Source: Salinimicrobium sp050750585
GTDB lineage: Bacteria > Bacteroidota > Bacteroidia > Flavobacteriales > Flavobacteriaceae
Direction: 5' to 3'
DNA: 64,000 nt
Assembly (NCBI RefSeq): GCF_050750585.1
Contig: NZ_JBOJLM010000010.1
Span: 1 to 64,000 of the forward strand
Within the stretch, counting starts at the first letter, position 1; every line of letters begins with the position of its first letter. Under the pieces are notes generated by a model, which saw only the letters and a program-made list of their open reading frames with translations, searched no databases and was not told the DNA's origin. The position numbers were made by a program, and so were the translations under genes. Positions 8,459-17,094 of this stretch are shown piece by piece.

Positions 8459-10312
8459 CTACTCGTTAATAAGATCCAGTTCCACTTTAAGGTTGTCTAT
8501 AATAAACTCCTGCCTGTCGGGCGTATTTTTCCCCATGTAAAAACTCAGGAGTTCTTCAATACTCATATCCTTATCGAGCATCACCGGATCAAGCCGAATA
8601 TTATCTCCAATAAAATGCTTGAACTCATCAGGTGAAATTTCCCCAAGTCCCTTAAATCGTGTTATTTCCGGTTTTCCTGAAAGTTTTGCAATAGCATCCT
8701 TTCTCTCCTGTTCACTATAACAATAAATAGTCTCTTTTTTATTCCTTACCCTGAAGAGTGGCGTTTGCAGAATATACAAATGGTTCTCTTTGATCACCTC
8801 CGGGAAGAATTGTAAAAAGAAAGTGATAAGCAGTAACCTGATGTGCATTCCGTCTACATCGGCATCGGTTGCAATCACGATATTATTATACCTAAGGTCT
8901 TCCATAGACTCTTCGATATTCAATGCCGCCTGCAGCAGGTTAAATTCCTCGTTCTCGTATACAATCTTTTTGCTAAGCCCGTAACTGTTCAGCGGCTTAC
9001 CTTTTAAACTGAAAACAGCCTGAGTATTCACATCTCTTGACTTGGTGATCGATCCACTCGCCGAATCTCCCTCGGTAATGAAAAGTGTACTTTCAAGATA
9101 TCTTTCTTTTTTGCTGTCTCCCAGGTGAATCCGGCAATCTCTTAATTTTTTATTGTGCAGGCTGGCTTTCTTTGCCCTGTCTTTTGCCAGTTTCCTAATA
9201 CCCGAAAGTTCCTTTCGCTCACGTTCTGCCTGCAGGATTTTTCGTTGCAGCAAATCGGCTGTTTCAGGATTTTTGTGCAGGTAATTATCCAGCTGGGTCT
9301 TTAAAAAGTCATTGATGTATGTTCTAACGGTGGGAAGGTCTCCGCCCATGTCTGTAGAACCAAGTTTGGTTTTGGTCTGGCTTTCAAAAACCGGCTCCAT
9401 AACCTTTATACTTATTGCTGAAACTATGGACTTCCTAACATCACTGGCCTCAAAATTCTTTCCGTAGAATTCCCGAAGCGTTTTTACCACAGCCTCTCTA
9501 AAAGCCGCAAGGTGCGTTCCTCCCTGGGAAGTATGCTGCCCGTTCACAAAAGAATGGTACTCTTCGCTGTACTGGGTTTTACTGTGGGTGATCGCCACTT
9601 CAATATCATTACCTCTAAGGTGAATGATGGGATAAAGCCGATCATCTTCATTAATGCTATCAGACAAAAGATCGGCCAGGCCATTTTCTGAATAGAATTT
9701 TTCCCCATTGAACACTATCGTCAACCCCGGATTGAGGTAAACGTAGTTCTTCAGCATTTTTTCTATATACTCAGAACGGAATTTGTAGTGCTTAAAAATA
9801 AGCTCATCGGGGGTAAAAGATACTTTGGTACCTCTCCTCCTTGAAGTTTCATCCAGCTCCTCTTCATTGATCAGGTTTCCCTGTTCAAATTCGGCCGATT
9901 TAGAGCGGCCATCCCGGGTAGACTCTACCCTAAAATTGCTGGAAAGGGCATTAACCGCCTTTGTTCCTACCCCGTTAAGTCCTACCGATTTTTTAAAGGC
10001 ACGGGTGTCATACTTTCCTCCCGTGTTCATTTTGGAAACCACATCCACAACTTTTCCTAACGGAATTCCACGCCCGTAATCTCGTACAATCACCCTTTGG
10101 TTCTGTACAGAAATTTCTATGGTTTTCCCTGCGCCCATCACGAATTCATCGATACAGTTATCTATAACTTCCTTTAAAAGAATATAGATACCGTCATCGG
10201 CGCTGGAACCATCCCCGAGTTTCCCAATATACATCCCGGGTCGCATACGAATATGCTCTTTCCAGTCGAGCGAACGTATATTATCTTCGGTATATTTAGT
10301 TTCTTCGATCAT
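8459..10312 (-). CDS. parE: DNA topoisomerase IV subunit B
   Basis: 617 residues, typical for ParE and shorter than many GyrB proteins. The GHKL ATPase domain shows the N box (KEVIDNCIDEF), DYGRGIP and the GLNGVGTKAVNALS lid region. The transducer follows, and then the TOPRIM domain with ITEGDSASGS and DADVDGMHI holding the metal-binding Glu and Asp residues. It supplies ATP-driven strand passage for ParC. It is first in the parE-orf-parC-mscL operon. The upstream gap has no clear TAnnTTTG box close to the start. Confidence 0.94.
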   Translation of the reverse strand: MIEETKYTEDNIRSLDWKEHIRMRPGMYIGKLGDGSSADDGIYILLKEVIDNCIDEFVMGAGKTIEISVQNQRVIVRDYGRGIPLGKVVDVVSKMNTGGKYDTRAFKKSVGLNGVGTKAVNALSSNFRVESTRDGRSKSAEFEQGNLINEEELDETSRRRGTKVSFTPDELIFKHYKFRSEYIEKMLKNYVYLNPGLTIVFNGEKFYSENGLADLLSDSINEDDRLYPIIHLRGNDIEVAITHSKTQYSEEYHSFVNGQHTSQGGTHLAAFREAVVKTLREFYGKNFEASDVRKSIVSAISIKVMEPVFESQTKTKLGSTDMGGDLPTVRTYINDFLKTQLDNYLHKNPETADLLQRKILQAERERKELSGIRKLAKDRAKKASLHNKKLRDCRIHLGDSKKERYLESTLFITEGDSASGSITKSRDVNTQAVFSLKGKPLNSYGLSKKIVYENEEFNLLQAALNIEESMEDLRYNNIVIATDADVDGMHIRLLLITFFLQFFPEVIKENHLYILQTPLFRVRNKKETIYCYSEQERKDAIAKLSGKPEITRFKGLGEISPDEFKHFIGDNIRLDPVMLDKDMSIEELLSFYMGKNTPDRQEFIIDNLKVELDLINE

Positions 10313-10542
10313 AGCTGTTTCCTGCGGTTTCGTGGCTAATATAAGCTTTCCCCAAAAAAGTTGAAACCTTCGGGGAACAAAATAATTAACAATTGTTTCA
10401 CAACTGTGGGTTCAAGGTTTTAAGTTTAAAGTTCCAGCTCGCAATCCAAAGAATTCCAGGGTGTGAACCCTTCTGAAATATCCTTTTACAAAGTGAATAA
10501 TTCAGACTTATTAATTCCAGATTCAGGATTAACGGTCTTCCT

Positions 10543-10581
10543 AAAACACCTGTCAAAAATGACATTTTTGATAGGTGTTTT
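10543..10581. terminator. Long hairpin containing the TCAAAAATG palindrome
   Basis: AAAACACCT pairs with AGGTGTTTT, continues through one G-T wobble and then TCAAAAAT with ATTTTTGA around a GAC loop, giving an 18-bp stem flanked by T runs on both strands. It could terminate ychF on the minus strand as a backup. Its core (10553-10571) belongs to the dispersed palindrome family. Confidence 0.6.
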
Positions 10582-10607
10582 TCCTGTAAAATCTTCCATT
10601 ACTAAAA

Positions 10608-10640
10608 AGACCTCACAGGTTTCCAAAACCTGTGAGGTCT
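10608..10640 (-). terminator. Intrinsic terminator of ychF
   Basis: AGACCTCACAGGTTT (10608-10622) and its exact complement (10626-10640) form a 15-bp stem with a 3-nt loop, followed on the minus strand by TTTTTAGT. The remaining part of this 375-bp gap upstream of parE holds the hairpin at 10543 and a simple repeat at about 10647-10686; nothing else is evident. Confidence 0.8.
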
Positions 10641-10646
10641 AATATT

Positions 10647-10686
10647 TTCTATAGTCTACCGTCTACCGACAATAGACTATCGACTA
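10647..10686. repeat. Simple repeat of GTCTAC/GACTAT units
   Basis: TAGTCTACCGTCTACCGAC followed by AATAGACTATCGACTAAC. The 13-mer GTCTACCGTCTAC is the exact reverse complement of the one after the lipoprotein gene near 4740. Both sit just past gene ends. Confidence 0.55.
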
Positions 10687-10687
10687 A

Positions 10688-11782
10688 CTAAACGTTGAAC
10701 CTAAAATGCATTACGTCCCCGTCTTTTACAATGTATTCTTTCCCTTCTACCCGCATTTTCCCGGCTTCTTTCACTTTTGCTTCGCTGCCAAAACTTACAT
10801 AGTCATCATAAGCGATAACTTCAGCCCGAATAAAGCCTTTTTCGAAGTCGGTGTGAATCACCCCGGCTGCCTGTGGCGCGGTAGATCCAACAGGTATAGT
10901 CCAGGCTCTCACCTCTTTAACACCCGCTGTAAAATAGGTTTGCAAATTCAGGAGTTTATACGCGCCTCGAATTAACTTGGCCGATCCTGGTTCATCAAGC
11001 CCAATGTCCTGCAAGAACATTTGGCGTTCTTCGTAATCTTCAAGTTCGGTAATATCTGCTTCTGTACCCACGGCAAGCACCAGTACTTCGGCACCTTCAC
11101 CTTTCACAGCCTCTTTTACCTTATCTACATATTCATTTCCTGAAACCGCATCAGTTTCATTCACATTGCAAACGTACATCACGGGTTTATCGGTAATGAA
11201 CTGCAAAGGCCTTATAAATTCTGCTCTTTCTTCTTCTGTAAGATCTACAGCCCTAACCGATTGCCCGGCTTCCAAAGCATGTTTCACTTTTAAAAGCGCA
11301 GCCTCTTCTTTCTGAGCTTCTTTATTTCCGGTTTTAGCCGCACGTTTTACCTTTTCCAGCTTTTTATCGGCTGTTTCAAGATCCTTGAGCTGCAGTTCCA
11401 TATCAATGGTTTCCTTATCTCTCACAGGATTGATATTACCATCAACGTGAACAATATTTTCATTATCAAAACAACGTAATACGTGAAGAATAGCATCGGT
11501 CTCGCGGATATTGCCAAGAAATTGATTTCCTAAGCCTTCTCCTTTGCTCGCTCCTTTTACAAGACCAGCAATATCAACGATTTCAACCGTTGCCGGAAGC
11601 ACCCGCTCCGGATTCACCAGAGATTCAAGTTTCTCCAGGCGCCTGTCTGGCACGTTCACCACCCCAATATTTGGCTCAATGGTACAAAAAGGAAAATTGG
11701 CACTCTGGGCTTTGGCATTTGAGAGGCAATTGAATAAAGTTGATTTTCCAACGTTGGGTAGTCCTACAATTCCGGCTTTCAT
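10688..11782 (-). CDS. ychF: Ribosome-binding ATPase YchF (Obg-like)
   Basis: 364 residues, the standard length. It has the G-domain with P-loop GLPNVGKST (residues 7-15), a switch region SANFPFCTIEPN and the DIAGLVKGASKGEGLGNQFL G3 motif. A coiled-coil insertion spans about residues 130-180. The C-terminal TGS domain ends with KDGDVMHFRFNV. YchF binds ribosomes and prefers ATP over GTP because of its altered G4 motif. It is monocistronic, with a -7 box upstream and a strong terminator downstream. Confidence 0.97.
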   Translation of the reverse strand: MKAGIVGLPNVGKSTLFNCLSNAKAQSANFPFCTIEPNIGVVNVPDRRLEKLESLVNPERVLPATVEIVDIAGLVKGASKGEGLGNQFLGNIRETDAILHVLRCFDNENIVHVDGNINPVRDKETIDMELQLKDLETADKKLEKVKRAAKTGNKEAQKEEAALLKVKHALEAGQSVRAVDLTEEERAEFIRPLQFITDKPVMYVCNVNETDAVSGNEYVDKVKEAVKGEGAEVLVLAVGTEADITELEDYEERQMFLQDIGLDEPGSAKLIRGAYKLLNLQTYFTAGVKEVRAWTIPVGSTAPQAAGVIHTDFEKGFIRAEVIAYDDYVSFGSEAKVKEAGKMRVEGKEYIVKDGDVMHFRFNV

Positions 11783-11814
11783 ATAATATTGTTTGATGCT
11801 CTTTTTGGCGGGTG

Positions 11815-11822
11815 CAAATATA
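11815..11822 (-). promoter_or_regulatory. -7 element of ychF
   Basis: TATATTTG on the minus strand matches TAnnTTTG, 33 bp upstream of the start codon. No TTG is found at the normal spacing. Confidence 0.45.
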
Positions 11823-11896
11823 GGTATATGAAATGGAATTTTAAGCCGCTCAAATCCATCTGATATCTTCGGAAGATTTCAACATCAAAATCCCTT

Positions 11897-11915
11897 TCAA
11901 AAATGGCATTTTTGA
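11897..11915. repeat. Dispersed palindrome TCAAAAATGGCATTTTTGA
   Basis: A perfect 8-bp stem with a 3-nt loop between the methyltransferase end and the ychF promoter. It may act as a weak terminator for the methyltransferase on the minus strand. It is a member of the family described under findings. Confidence 0.7.
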
Positions 11916-11958
11916 CACCTTATTTTAAGTTGGTTTTAAAGATTTCTTCGGAAGTTTT

Positions 11959-12690
11959 TCAGGTATTTAGGCCCACCCGAAGCAGTATTGGAAAATTCAC
12001 TTCCCCCACTTCCCCAAAACTCTTCTGAAGCTCTTCCTTCACCAGCTCTACCGGATTCTTCTTATGCTCCTTTTGATAAGCCTTAACGGCCGACCAGGTG
12101 TTGAGATAGCCAATTAACCTTTCAAAACTCCAGTTTTGCTTCATTTCAATCTTAGGCGCTTCAATTTCCTTAAACGGAAACGGTATTGTACGGTATTTTT
12201 CTTCCAGGAATCTACGTTCAGGTGCCCAGAAAGATCCTATTATATCAAAATAAAAATGCCGGATGATCTCATCTGTTTCGGCGTTACTCCTGAAGAGGGA
12301 GTATCCAAAAATGGCAATTACCGCATCCTTTTTTAGCACCCGTTTCACTTCGGCATTGAACTTTTTAAAATCGAACCAATGCACTGCCTGCCCCACCGTC
12401 ACCAGATCGAAGTGCGCATCGGGAAAAATGGTGTTTTCTGCAGCCTGTTTGGTGTAATGAATATTCGGTTTTTGCACCGCCTGAGACAATTGATTGATAC
12501 TAATATCGGTAGCATAAACCTGCTCAAAAAAAGTAGCCAGCTCTCCCGCCACCTGTCCGTTGCCCGTACCACAATCCCAGGCTCGAGTCCTTTCGTGGCA
12601 AAGCTTCCGAAGAAACTGAAAAAGTTCGGCAGGATATCCCGGCCGGTATCGGGAATAATCTTGAGAATGAGAGGAAAAAAGGTCTTTCAT
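11959..12690 (-). CDS. Class I SAM-dependent methyltransferase
   Basis: 243 residues. Motif I AWDCGTGNGQVAGELA (about residues 38-53) binds S-adenosylmethionine. The VYATDIS acidic motif II and TVGQAVHWFDFKKFNAEVKR post-motif match the methyltransferase-11 type seen in UbiE/trans-aconitate-like enzymes. The N-terminus DLFSSHSQDYSRYRPGYP is a common signature of this group, which methylates small molecules. The substrate is not predictable. It is the last gene before the CRISPR locus, divergent from cas9 with the tracrRNA gene between them. Confidence 0.88.
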   Translation of the reverse strand: MKDLFSSHSQDYSRYRPGYPAELFQFLRKLCHERTRAWDCGTGNGQVAGELATFFEQVYATDISINQLSQAVQKPNIHYTKQAAENTIFPDAHFDLVTVGQAVHWFDFKKFNAEVKRVLKKDAVIAIFGYSLFRSNAETDEIIRHFYFDIIGSFWAPERRFLEEKYRTIPFPFKEIEAPKIEMKQNWSFERLIGYLNTWSAVKAYQKEHKKNPVELVKEELQKSFGEVGEVNFPILLRVGLNT

Positions 12691-12810
12691 AAGCTCATGA
12701 AGAAATAATTATAGGAATATTAAGAAAATTTTAGTAAATATGTAAAGTCATTCAATTTCCTTCCCTACACGCCTGAGTGACAGTTATTTTTTTTGTATTT
12801 CAACTACGAA

Positions 12811-12848
12811 AATCTAAAAAAGAAAAAGCGACCCGTTAAGGCCGCTTT
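12811..12848 (-). terminator. Intrinsic terminator of the tracrRNA
   Basis: AAAGCGACC (12825-12833) pairs with GGCCGCTTT (12840-12848) as a 9-bp stem with one G-U pair. On the minus strand it is followed by a T-rich tail (12811-12824). Its polarity shows that the tracrRNA runs on the minus strand. Confidence 0.85.
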
Positions 12849-12902
12849 AAATGTTTTCACAACGGAATAATCCTTATTGTGAATTGCTTCAAAATTGTAA
12901 AA
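12811..12902 (-). ncRNA. tracrRNA of the type II-C system
   Basis: On the plus strand 12876-12899 reads like the first 24 bases of the CRISPR repeat in its GTTGTG orientation: TTGTGAATTGCTT is identical, followed by a 1-base deletion and one A/G difference that becomes a G-U pair. The minus-strand RNA is therefore a 5' anti-repeat, followed by a short stem-loop region (UAAGGAUUAUUCC) and the terminator hairpin at 12825-12848. Length is about 85-90 nt. The exact 5' end is not determined. TATATTCG on the minus strand near 12903 resembles a -7 box with one mismatch. It lies divergently upstream of cas9, a usual II-C position. Confidence 0.88.
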
Positions 12903-12924
12903 CGAATATAGCACAATTATTTAT

Positions 12925-15900
12925 ATGAAAAAAATATTAGGGTTGGATTTGGGAACAACCTCTATCGGTTGGGCTTTAGTGAATGAAGCAGAAAATGAAG
13001 AAGAAACTTCATCTATAATTAAAACCGGGGTGAGGGTTGTTCCTCTCTCTACCGATGAACAGATCAGTTTTGAAAAAGGACAGAGTATTACTATTAATGC
13101 GGATAGGACACTGAAAAGAGGGATGCGCAGAAACCTGCACCGTTATAAAATGCGTAGAAATGCTGTTGTAGATGTCCTCAAGGAAATTAGCTTTATATCT
13201 AAAACTACAAATCTGGCCGAGGTGGATGAAAATTCAACTTTTTCTACCTATGCGGCCAGAGCTAAAGCACCAGATGAGAAAATTTCAAAAGAAGAATTTG
13301 CGAGGGTTCTTTTAATGATCAATAAAAAAAGAGGGTACAAAAGCAGTCGTAAAGCCAACAATGAGGAGGAAGGACAATTAATTGATGGAATGGCTATTGC
13401 AAAAAAGCTATATAATGAAAATCTCACGCCGGGACAATTATCTTTCCAACTTTTAAAAGATGGTAAAAAAAGCCTTCCAGCTTATTATCGATCTGATTTA
13501 CAAGCGGAGTTTGACACGATATGGAAATTTCAAAAACAGTTTTATCCTGAGAGTTTAACTACAGAGCATCAGGAAAATCTCTATGGAAAAAATAAAGGAG
13601 ATACGATTAAGTACTTCGAAAAGACAATGGGGCTGGAACGTGCTGAAAATAAAGGTTCAGACAAAAAGCTCCAACAGTACGAATGGCGGAAAAAAGCCAT
13701 TATAGAAAAACTGGAACTTGCTGAAGTTACATTTGTTCTTACTGAGATAAATAACCAAATAAATCAATCCAGTGGTTACCTGGGTGCTATTAGTGACCGT
13801 AGCAAAGAATTATTTTTTAATAATCTTACAGTAGGACAGTATTTATACAACCAGCTGAAAGAAGATCCTCATGCTTCTTTAAGAAATCAGGTTTTTTACA
13901 GACAGGATTATATTGATGAATTTGATGCTATCTGGAAAGAACAGGCAAAACATTATCAAGAGCTAACAACGGAAGTTCGGGAACAATTAAGGGACATTAC
14001 AATTTTCTACCAGCGGCGATTAAAGTCACAAAAAGGGCTTATTAATATCTGTGAATTTGAAGGAATTGAGCGAATAGTAACTATTGACGGTGAAAAAAAG
14101 AAAAAATTAATAGGACCAAGAGTTGCTCCAAAATCCTCTCCCGTCTTTCAGCAATTTAAAATCTGGCAGAATATTAATGCTATTCGAGTAAGCAAACGTA
14201 ATGATGAAAAAGCTGTTTATGTACTAGAAGAGGAAACTAAACAAGAACTTTTCACAGAGTTGAATTGGGTCGAACAAATTACCGATAGGATATTTCTTGA
14301 ATGGCTTTTCAAGGATTCGGAGGATAATCCTAAAGAATGGAAACTCAATTATAAGCATTTGGAGGGAAACAGAACGAATGCAGAGTTACTGGAAGCTTAC
14401 AATAAGATTTTAGAGAGTGAAGGTTACGAGAAAGTAATTTTCGGTAAACTTCCTGCAGAGGATAACCTTTTAGCATTAAAAGAATGTTTTAAAACCATCG
14501 GCATAAATCCTAATATTCTCGATTTTAAAATTGACTTAAAAGGTGATGATTTTGCCCAACAACCATCATATGAATTATGGCATTTGCTTTATTCTTATGA
14601 AGATGATAATTCTCCTACTGGAACGGCCAGTTTACTTCTAAAATTACAGGATAAATTTGGTTTTAAAGAAGAACATGCGCGCTTGTTAGCTGGAATATCC
14701 TTTCCTAAAGACTACGGCAGTCTTAGTGCTAGAGCAATGCGAAAAATCATTCCCTATTTGCAAGAAGGACATCCATTTTCTGGAACAGGAGAAGATAACA
14801 ATCAAATCGGAGCCTGTGAATTGGCAGGATATAATCATTCCAATTCCGTAACCAAGGCAGAAAATGAGGACAGGGAGCTGAAAGAAGAACTTGAAATTCT
14901 CAAGAAGAATAGTTTAAGAAATCCCGTGGTAGAGAAAATCCTTAACCAGATGATCAATGTGGTTAACGCCATTATTAAAGATCCCGAATTAGGAAGACCG
15001 GATGAAAAAAGGATTGAATTGGCCAGGGAACTAAAAAAAACTGCTCAACAGCGTAGTGAAATGACCAATCAAATAGCTAAGGTCACAAAAGATTATCAGG
15101 AAATTAGAGAGCTTCTTAAAAAAGAGTTTGGTTTAACCTATGTTAGTCGAAAGGATTTGATAAAATACAGGCTTTACAAAGAATTAAAAGCAACCGGCTA
15201 TAAAACACTTTATTCTGGAACTTATATAAAACCTGAAGAACTTTTTACCAATAAATTTGATGTAGAGCATATTATACCGCAATCCCTTCTTTTTGATGAT
15301 TCCTATTCAAACAAAACCCTTGAATTGCGCGATGTAAATCTTGAAAAAGGAAATGAAACGGCATTGGATTATTGTGAGCGTAAAGGATGGTTGGAAGATT
15401 TCAAAAGACGTGTGGAGGAAGTTTATTCCGCTGGAGATATTAAATATATGAACCGTAAAAAGCTTTTAATGACAAAAGCTGAAATTCCCGAAGGTTTCCT
15501 AAACCGGGATTTAGGTAATTCTGCATATATCGCCCGCCAATCTGCTCAAATTCTTTTAAATATTACAAGGAAAGTGAATTTAACTTCAGGAACTATAACT
15601 TCCAAATTAAGGGAAGACTGGGAACTGGTGGATGTTCTTAAGGAGTTGAATTTTGAAAAATACAAAGCTCAGGGACTTACTTATACCGTGGAAAACAGAC
15701 ATGGCAAAGAATTAAACCGAATAACAGATTGGACCAAAAGGAACGATCACCGACATCATGCTATGGATGCCATAACTGTGGCTTTTACAAAACCAGCCTA
15801 TATTCAATATCTCAATAATATGAGCGGGAATAGCGATAAAGGGGGTGATTTTTATGGGGTTAAGGAAAAATATACATATCGAGATAAGGAAGGCGGCCGA

Positions 15901-17085
15901 AAATTCGTAAAACCATTTAATAATATTCGGCAGGAGGCAAAAAAGCATCTGGAATCAATATTAATTTCTCATAAAGCAAAGAATAAAGTCGTCACCAAGA
16001 ACAAGAATAAGATAAAAGAAAAGGGTAAGGGTAATTTTAAAATCAAAACCGAACTTACACCAAGGGGGCAATTGCATAAAGAAACTATCTACGGAAGTTC
16101 CAAAGAATACACCACCAAACTTGAAAAGATTGGAGGAACATTTGACACGGAGAAAATAAATACCGTTGCCAAAAAGAAGCATCGGGAGGCCCTGTTAAAA
16201 AGGTTAGAAGAATTTGATAAGGATCCAAAAAAGGCATTTACAGGGAAGAATAGCCTGGCGAAGAATCCGGTAAAATTAAATGATAAAGGAGCTACTTTGC
16301 CCGAGAAGGTAAATACAGTGAGTTTGTCTAACCGATTTACAATTAGAAAAAATATTACTCCAGATTTAAAAATAAATAAAGTAGTAGATGTTGGAATTAG
16401 AAAAATCCTTCAGAAGCGTCTGGAAGACTTTGGAAGAAAACCCAAAGAAGCTTTTTCCAATTTAGATGATAATCCGATTTGGCTAAACGAAAAGAAAAAA
16501 ATTCCTTTAAAGCGGGTAACAATTACTGGAGTTAGTAATGCCGAACCTTTACATAATGCAAAAGATCATTTAGGAAAGGAGATTAAAGACGAAAAAGGAG
16601 AAGTCATTCCAGTAGATTATGTGAGCACAGGAAACAATCATCACGTAGCAATTTATAAAGATGAAAAGGGTAATTTACAAGAGGAAGTAGTTTCTTTTTA
16701 TGAAGCAGTTATTCGTAAAAATTTAGGACAACCTATAATAAACAGGAATCACGAGAAAGGATGGGAATTTCTTTTTACTATGAAACAGAATGAGATGTTT
16801 ATTTTTCCCTCTGAAGAATTTAATCCATTGGAAGTTGATTTATTAGATCCTGCAAACTCAACTTCTATCAGCAAACGTTTATTTAGAGTGCAAAAAATTT
16901 CCACAAAAAATTATGTTTTTACCCATCATTTAGAAACCGAAGCTGTTGGAGCAGAAACTTTTAAAAATAAAAAGGAATTAGCCGGAATAACCTATCAATT
17001 CCATCAAAGTGAAAAACATTTACAAGGTATTGTAAAAGTTAGAATTAATCATCTTGGTGATATTGTACAGGTTGGAGAATATTAA
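12925..17085 (+). CDS. cas9: Type II-C CRISPR RNA-guided endonuclease Cas9
   Basis: 1386 residues, in the long Bacteroidota II-C class. All catalytic parts are intact: RuvC-I GLDLGTTSIGWAL (Asp8), an arginine-rich bridge helix (about 55-80), RuvC-II IELARELK (Glu698), HNH FDVEHIIPQS (His782) and RuvC-III HRHHAMDA (His945, Asp948). The REC part has two related segments (about 167-213 and 301-349) sharing an EFD-x-IW-x-x-Q core. The region before the PAM-interacting end has another duplicated segment (about 1086-1134 and 1158-1203). The protein should cut DNA with crRNA and the adjacent tracrRNA. Cas1 starts 9 bp downstream. PAM cannot be derived here. The locus looks more AT-rich than its neighbours, suggesting horizontal origin. 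Confidence 0.98.
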   Translation: MKKILGLDLGTTSIGWALVNEAENEEETSSIIKTGVRVVPLSTDEQISFEKGQSITINADRTLKRGMRRNLHRYKMRRNAVVDVLKEISFISKTTNLAEVDENSTFSTYAARAKAPDEKISKEEFARVLLMINKKRGYKSSRKANNEEEGQLIDGMAIAKKLYNENLTPGQLSFQLLKDGKKSLPAYYRSDLQAEFDTIWKFQKQFYPESLTTEHQENLYGKNKGDTIKYFEKTMGLERAENKGSDKKLQQYEWRKKAIIEKLELAEVTFVLTEINNQINQSSGYLGAISDRSKELFFNNLTVGQYLYNQLKEDPHASLRNQVFYRQDYIDEFDAIWKEQAKHYQELTTEVREQLRDITIFYQRRLKSQKGLINICEFEGIERIVTIDGEKKKKLIGPRVAPKSSPVFQQFKIWQNINAIRVSKRNDEKAVYVLEEETKQELFTELNWVEQITDRIFLEWLFKDSEDNPKEWKLNYKHLEGNRTNAELLEAYNKILESEGYEKVIFGKLPAEDNLLALKECFKTIGINPNILDFKIDLKGDDFAQQPSYELWHLLYSYEDDNSPTGTASLLLKLQDKFGFKEEHARLLAGISFPKDYGSLSARAMRKIIPYLQEGHPFSGTGEDNNQIGACELAGYNHSNSVTKAENEDRELKEELEILKKNSLRNPVVEKILNQMINVVNAIIKDPELGRPDEKRIELARELKKTAQQRSEMTNQIAKVTKDYQEIRELLKKEFGLTYVSRKDLIKYRLYKELKATGYKTLYSGTYIKPEELFTNKFDVEHIIPQSLLFDDSYSNKTLELRDVNLEKGNETALDYCERKGWLEDFKRRVEEVYSAGDIKYMNRKKLLMTKAEIPEGFLNRDLGNSAYIARQSAQILLNITRKVNLTSGTITSKLREDWELVDVLKELNFEKYKAQGLTYTVENRHGKELNRITDWTKRNDHRHHAMDAITVAFTKPAYIQYLNNMSGNSDKGGDFYGVKEKYTYRDKEGGRKFVKPFNNIRQEAKKHLESILISHKAKNKVVTKNKNKIKEKGKGNFKIKTELTPRGQLHKETIYGSSKEYTTKLEKIGGTFDTEKINTVAKKKHREALLKRLEEFDKDPKKAFTGKNSLAKNPVKLNDKGATLPEKVNTVSLSNRFTIRKNITPDLKINKVVDVGIRKILQKRLEDFGRKPKEAFSNLDDNPIWLNEKKKIPLKRVTITGVSNAEPLHNAKDHLGKEIKDEKGEVIPVDYVSTGNNHHVAIYKDEKGNLQEEVVSFYEAVIRKNLGQPIINRNHEKGWEFLFTMKQNEMFIFPSEEFNPLEVDLLDPANSTSISKRLFRVQKISTKNYVFTHHLETEAVGAETFKNKKELAGITYQFHQSEKHLQGIVKVRINHLGDIVQVGEY

Positions 17086-17094
17086 TTAAAAGCC

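Noticed and set aside
5293..10312. DNA gyrase (gyrA/gyrB) instead of topoisomerase IV
   Set aside because: The two subunits are adjacent with ParE length and no clear gyrase box; ParC/ParE fits better, although gyrase cannot be fully excluded by eye.
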